From JAATFY01 sp049276515 (GTDB lineage Bacteria; Pseudomonadota; Alphaproteobacteria; UBA9219), in assembly GCA_049276515.1 (NCBI GenBank), contig JBASWO010000200.1, forward strand, positions 1 to 6,304: 6,304 nt of DNA, written 5' to 3'. The notes under the pieces were generated by a model. That model made no database searches. It was not told the origin of the DNA and saw only the letters and a list, made by a program, of their open reading frames with translations. This document shows, piece by piece, positions 4,128-6,304 of this stretch. Every line of letters starts with the position of its first letter. The first letter of the stretch is position 1. Position numbers and translations under genes: made by a program.

Positions 4128-6304
4128 TTGTTAACCTACATCATAATGCAGTTGGTTGATTTGAGCCGCCGCTTTGCTTGGCTCGTCATTGCTTTGGCGC
4201 TTCTCCTCGCTGCAGGATCAAGCTGGTTTGTTGTAAACAACTTCAAGATCAATACTGATATCAACCAGTTGCTTTCATCTGATCTGGACTGGCGCAAACG
4301 CGAAGCCGAACTTGAAAAGGCCTTTCCACAAAAAGTTGATTTGATGGTCGCCGTTGTTGATGGCAAAACAGCAGATGCAACTGAAAGTGCGGCATCTGCC
4401 CTTGCCCAAAAAATGGCAGCGATGCCAGAAGTCTTTTCTTTTGTTGAGCGCCCAGAAGCCATTCCTTTTTTTCAAAAGAATGGCTTACTGTTTTTATCTA
4501 AAGATGAAATTAGCGCGGCACTCAATCAAATCATCGAAGCCCAACCTCTATTAGGCGCACTGAGTGCCGACCCGTCCTTACGTGGTTTTTTCAGCACCAT
4601 CGCCATGATGCTTCAAGGCCTGCAATATAACGCCATCACCTACGATAAAGTAGACCGCCCCTTCCAAACAATTGCCGATACGATTGAAGCCGCACTCGCA
4701 GGACAAGACAAACCGCTTGCTTGGCAAAGCATGGCTGGTGAGCAAAAACCAGGACCGCGCGATTTACGTAAATTTATTTTAACAAAACCTGTACTGGATT
4801 ATTCAGCACTCCAGCCTGGCGAAAAAGCGACCAGCACTCTTCGCCAGCTTGTTAATGATCTCAACTTAACCAAGCAAGATGTGCGCGTCCGCCTTACGGG
4901 CCCCGTGCCTCTAAATGACGAAGAATTTGCCAGCGTTGCCGATGGCACAACCACCGCTACAGCTGTTTCTGGTCTTTTGGTTTTTATCCTTCTCATGGCT
5001 GCTTTGCGCTCCCTCAAAATTGTTATCCCTATTGTGATAACTCTGGCAGTTGGTTTGAGCGCAACGACAGCTTTTGCCCTTGCCGCTATTGGCTCGCTTA
5101 ATCTTATCTCAGTGGCTTTTGCTGTTATGTTTATTGGTATCGCCGTTGACTTTGGTATTCAGTTCGGCGTGCGTTACCGCGATCAACATTATCATGAGCC
5201 CGATCACGCAGCAGCTATGCTACGCACAGCACGCATCATTGCCATTCCTTTAGCAATGGCGGCAGGCTCAACGGCACTGGGTTTCTTAGCCTTTATCCCT
5301 ACAGCCTATAGAGGCGTATCGGAGCTCGGCTTGATCGCTGGCGTTGGCATGATCATCGCCTTTATTCTCAACATCACTTTATTACCCGCCCTCATGACAC
5401 TCACACAGCCACCTGCAGAAAAAGAAGCTGTTGGTTATAGCTGGGCAGCACCTATCGATCGTTTTTTAATCAATAACCGCGGCGTCATACTTGGAGTTGC
5501 CTTGATAACCGCCCTCATTGGCATCGGCATCACCACACAACTTCGTTTTGATTTTGATCCTTTAAATTTAAAGGACGCAAAAACAGAATCCGTCTCCACT
5601 CTTTTCGATCTCATGCAGGATCCAGATTCTAATTCATACACAATTGAAGCCTTGCGGCCTTCTTTAAAGGAAGCTCAAGAGCTAGCAGAACAGGCACAAA
5701 AGCTGCCCGAAGTTGACCACACACTAACGCTTGCGAGTTTTGTCCCCGAAGATCAGGAAGCCAAACTGGCCCTCCTTGCCGACGCAAATCTTATTCTAGG
5801 CCCAACACTCTCTCTTCCTTCAACCGCACCAACACCTACTGATGATGAAAATTTTGCAGCCCTCAAAAGGGTTGCTGACGATTTGCGCCCACTCTCTAAT
5901 CAATATCCTTCGGCAGCGCGTTTGATGAAAGCACTCGACGACGTTGTCGCACGTCATGACCCTGCTGTATTACAAATACTAACAAATAATATTGTGGGCG
6001 TTATGCAAACGCGTCTCGAGATGGTGAAGACCGTCCTCGGCGCAACCCCTATCAGCATCGATACCATCACAGATGATTTGCGTCGCAACTGGGCAAGCCC
6101 CGATGGTCGCTATCTCGTGCAAATTTTTCCAAAAGGCAATGCACGTGATCACGACACGCTCGTCGCTTTCACAGGAGCCGTAAAACAAATCGCCCCCGAT
6201 GCTTCTGGATCACCCGTTTCGATTCAAGAATCAGGACGCACCGTAACCAGCGCCTTTATCAATGCCGGTTTGTACGCGATTGTTGCAATCGCGCTACTAT
6301 CGCT
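4128..6304 (+). CDS. hpnN: Hopanoid-associated RND transporter HpnN (3' end outside window)
   Basis: HpnN is an inner-membrane RND/MMPL-type protein that moves hopanoids toward the outer membrane in alphaproteobacteria and Burkholderia. The window shows 725 residues; family members usually have about 850-900, so the last few membrane helices are missing at the edge. Visible order: TM1 (16-36), a large periplasmic loop (37-276), TM2 (277-293), TM3 (298-320), TM4 (326-346), TM5 (370-390), TM6 (400-422), TM7 (452-470), a second periplasmic loop (471-705), and the start of TM8 (from about 709). The signature GIAVDFGIQFGVRYRD lies at 337-352; D341 in TM4 is the likely proton-relay acid. The TTG start gives MLTYIIMQLVDLSRR, which matches the amphipathic N-terminus typical of HpnN better than starting at the ATG at 4146. 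No frameshift or internal stop is seen. A related hydrophobe/amphiphile exporter-3 protein is the only real alternative. Confidence 0.88.
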   Translation, partial: MLTYIIMQLVDLSRRFAWLVIALALLLAAGSSWFVVNNFKINTDINQLLSSDLDWRKREAELEKAFPQKVDLMVAVVDGKTADATESAASALAQKMAAMPEVFSFVERPEAIPFFQKNGLLFLSKDEISAALNQIIEAQPLLGALSADPSLRGFFSTIAMMLQGLQYNAITYDKVDRPFQTIADTIEAALAGQDKPLAWQSMAGEQKPGPRDLRKFILTKPVLDYSALQPGEKATSTLRQLVNDLNLTKQDVRVRLTGPVPLNDEEFASVADGTTTATAVSGLLVFILLMAALRSLKIVIPIVITLAVGLSATTAFALAAIGSLNLISVAFAVMFIGIAVDFGIQFGVRYRDQHYHEPDHAAAMLRTARIIAIPLAMAAGSTALGFLAFIPTAYRGVSELGLIAGVGMIIAFILNITLLPALMTLTQPPAEKEAVGYSWAAPIDRFLINNRGVILGVALITALIGIGITTQLRFDFDPLNLKDAKTESVSTLFDLMQDPDSNSYTIEALRPSLKEAQELAEQAQKLPEVDHTLTLASFVPEDQEAKLALLADANLILGPTLSLPSTAPTPTDDENFAALKRVADDLRPLSNQYPSAARLMKALDDVVARHDPAVLQILTNNIVGVMQTRLEMVKTVLGATPISIDTITDDLRRNWASPDGRYLVQIFPKGNARDHDTLVAFTGAVKQIAPDASGSPVSIQESGRTVTSAFINAGLYAIVAIALLS

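Noticed and set aside
4136..4462. 108-codon minus-strand frame
   Set aside because: It lies antisense to the hpnN 5' region, where the plus-strand frame encodes a clear RND transporter.

Overview
The window looks like chromosomal DNA of an alphaproteobacterium of moderate GC content. The reasons are a HpnN-type hopanoid RND transporter, a bacterial ELM1-family protein, an Lrp/AsnC regulator and a short 2OG-Fe(II) oxygenase whose sequence style (HTD, WHGHEPF, GPRR) is familiar from alphaproteobacterial genomes. The lineage call is an inference from protein families; no rRNA or other taxonomic marker is present. I see no mobile element, CRISPR array, tRNA or rRNA.

Layout. The left edge holds the 3' part of an unrecognised plus-strand gene (to 587). 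It converges, with one base between stop codons, on a minus-strand 2OG-Fe(II) oxygenase (589-1212). Next come a strong intrinsic terminator (1262-1291), a secreted cysteine-rich protein on the minus strand (1311-1937), an AT-rich gap with nested inverted repeats (1938-2091), and a minus-strand ELM1-family protein (2092-3069). A 38-bp divergent gap separates ELM1 from a plus-strand run: an Lrp/AsnC regulator (3108-3611), a 144-residue protein of unknown function (3631-4065) and hpnN (from 4128, cut by the right edge).

How the genes may work together. HpnN is an inner-membrane RND protein known to move hopanoids to the outer membrane. The Lrp regulator, the small unknown protein and hpnN are co-directional with gaps of 19 and 62 bp, so they could share a transcript. 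The Lrp promoter must lie in or next to the ELM1 start, so Lrp could regulate both directions. The cysteine-rich protein has its own ribosome binding site and terminator and looks like an independent envelope or secreted product. No hopanoid biosynthesis enzyme is visible, so membership of a hopanoid locus cannot be confirmed.

I found no clearly new multi-gene system. The best candidates for novelty are the cysteine-rich secreted protein with its duplicated C...DG...KC motif, and the unknown 144-residue protein between Lrp and hpnN.
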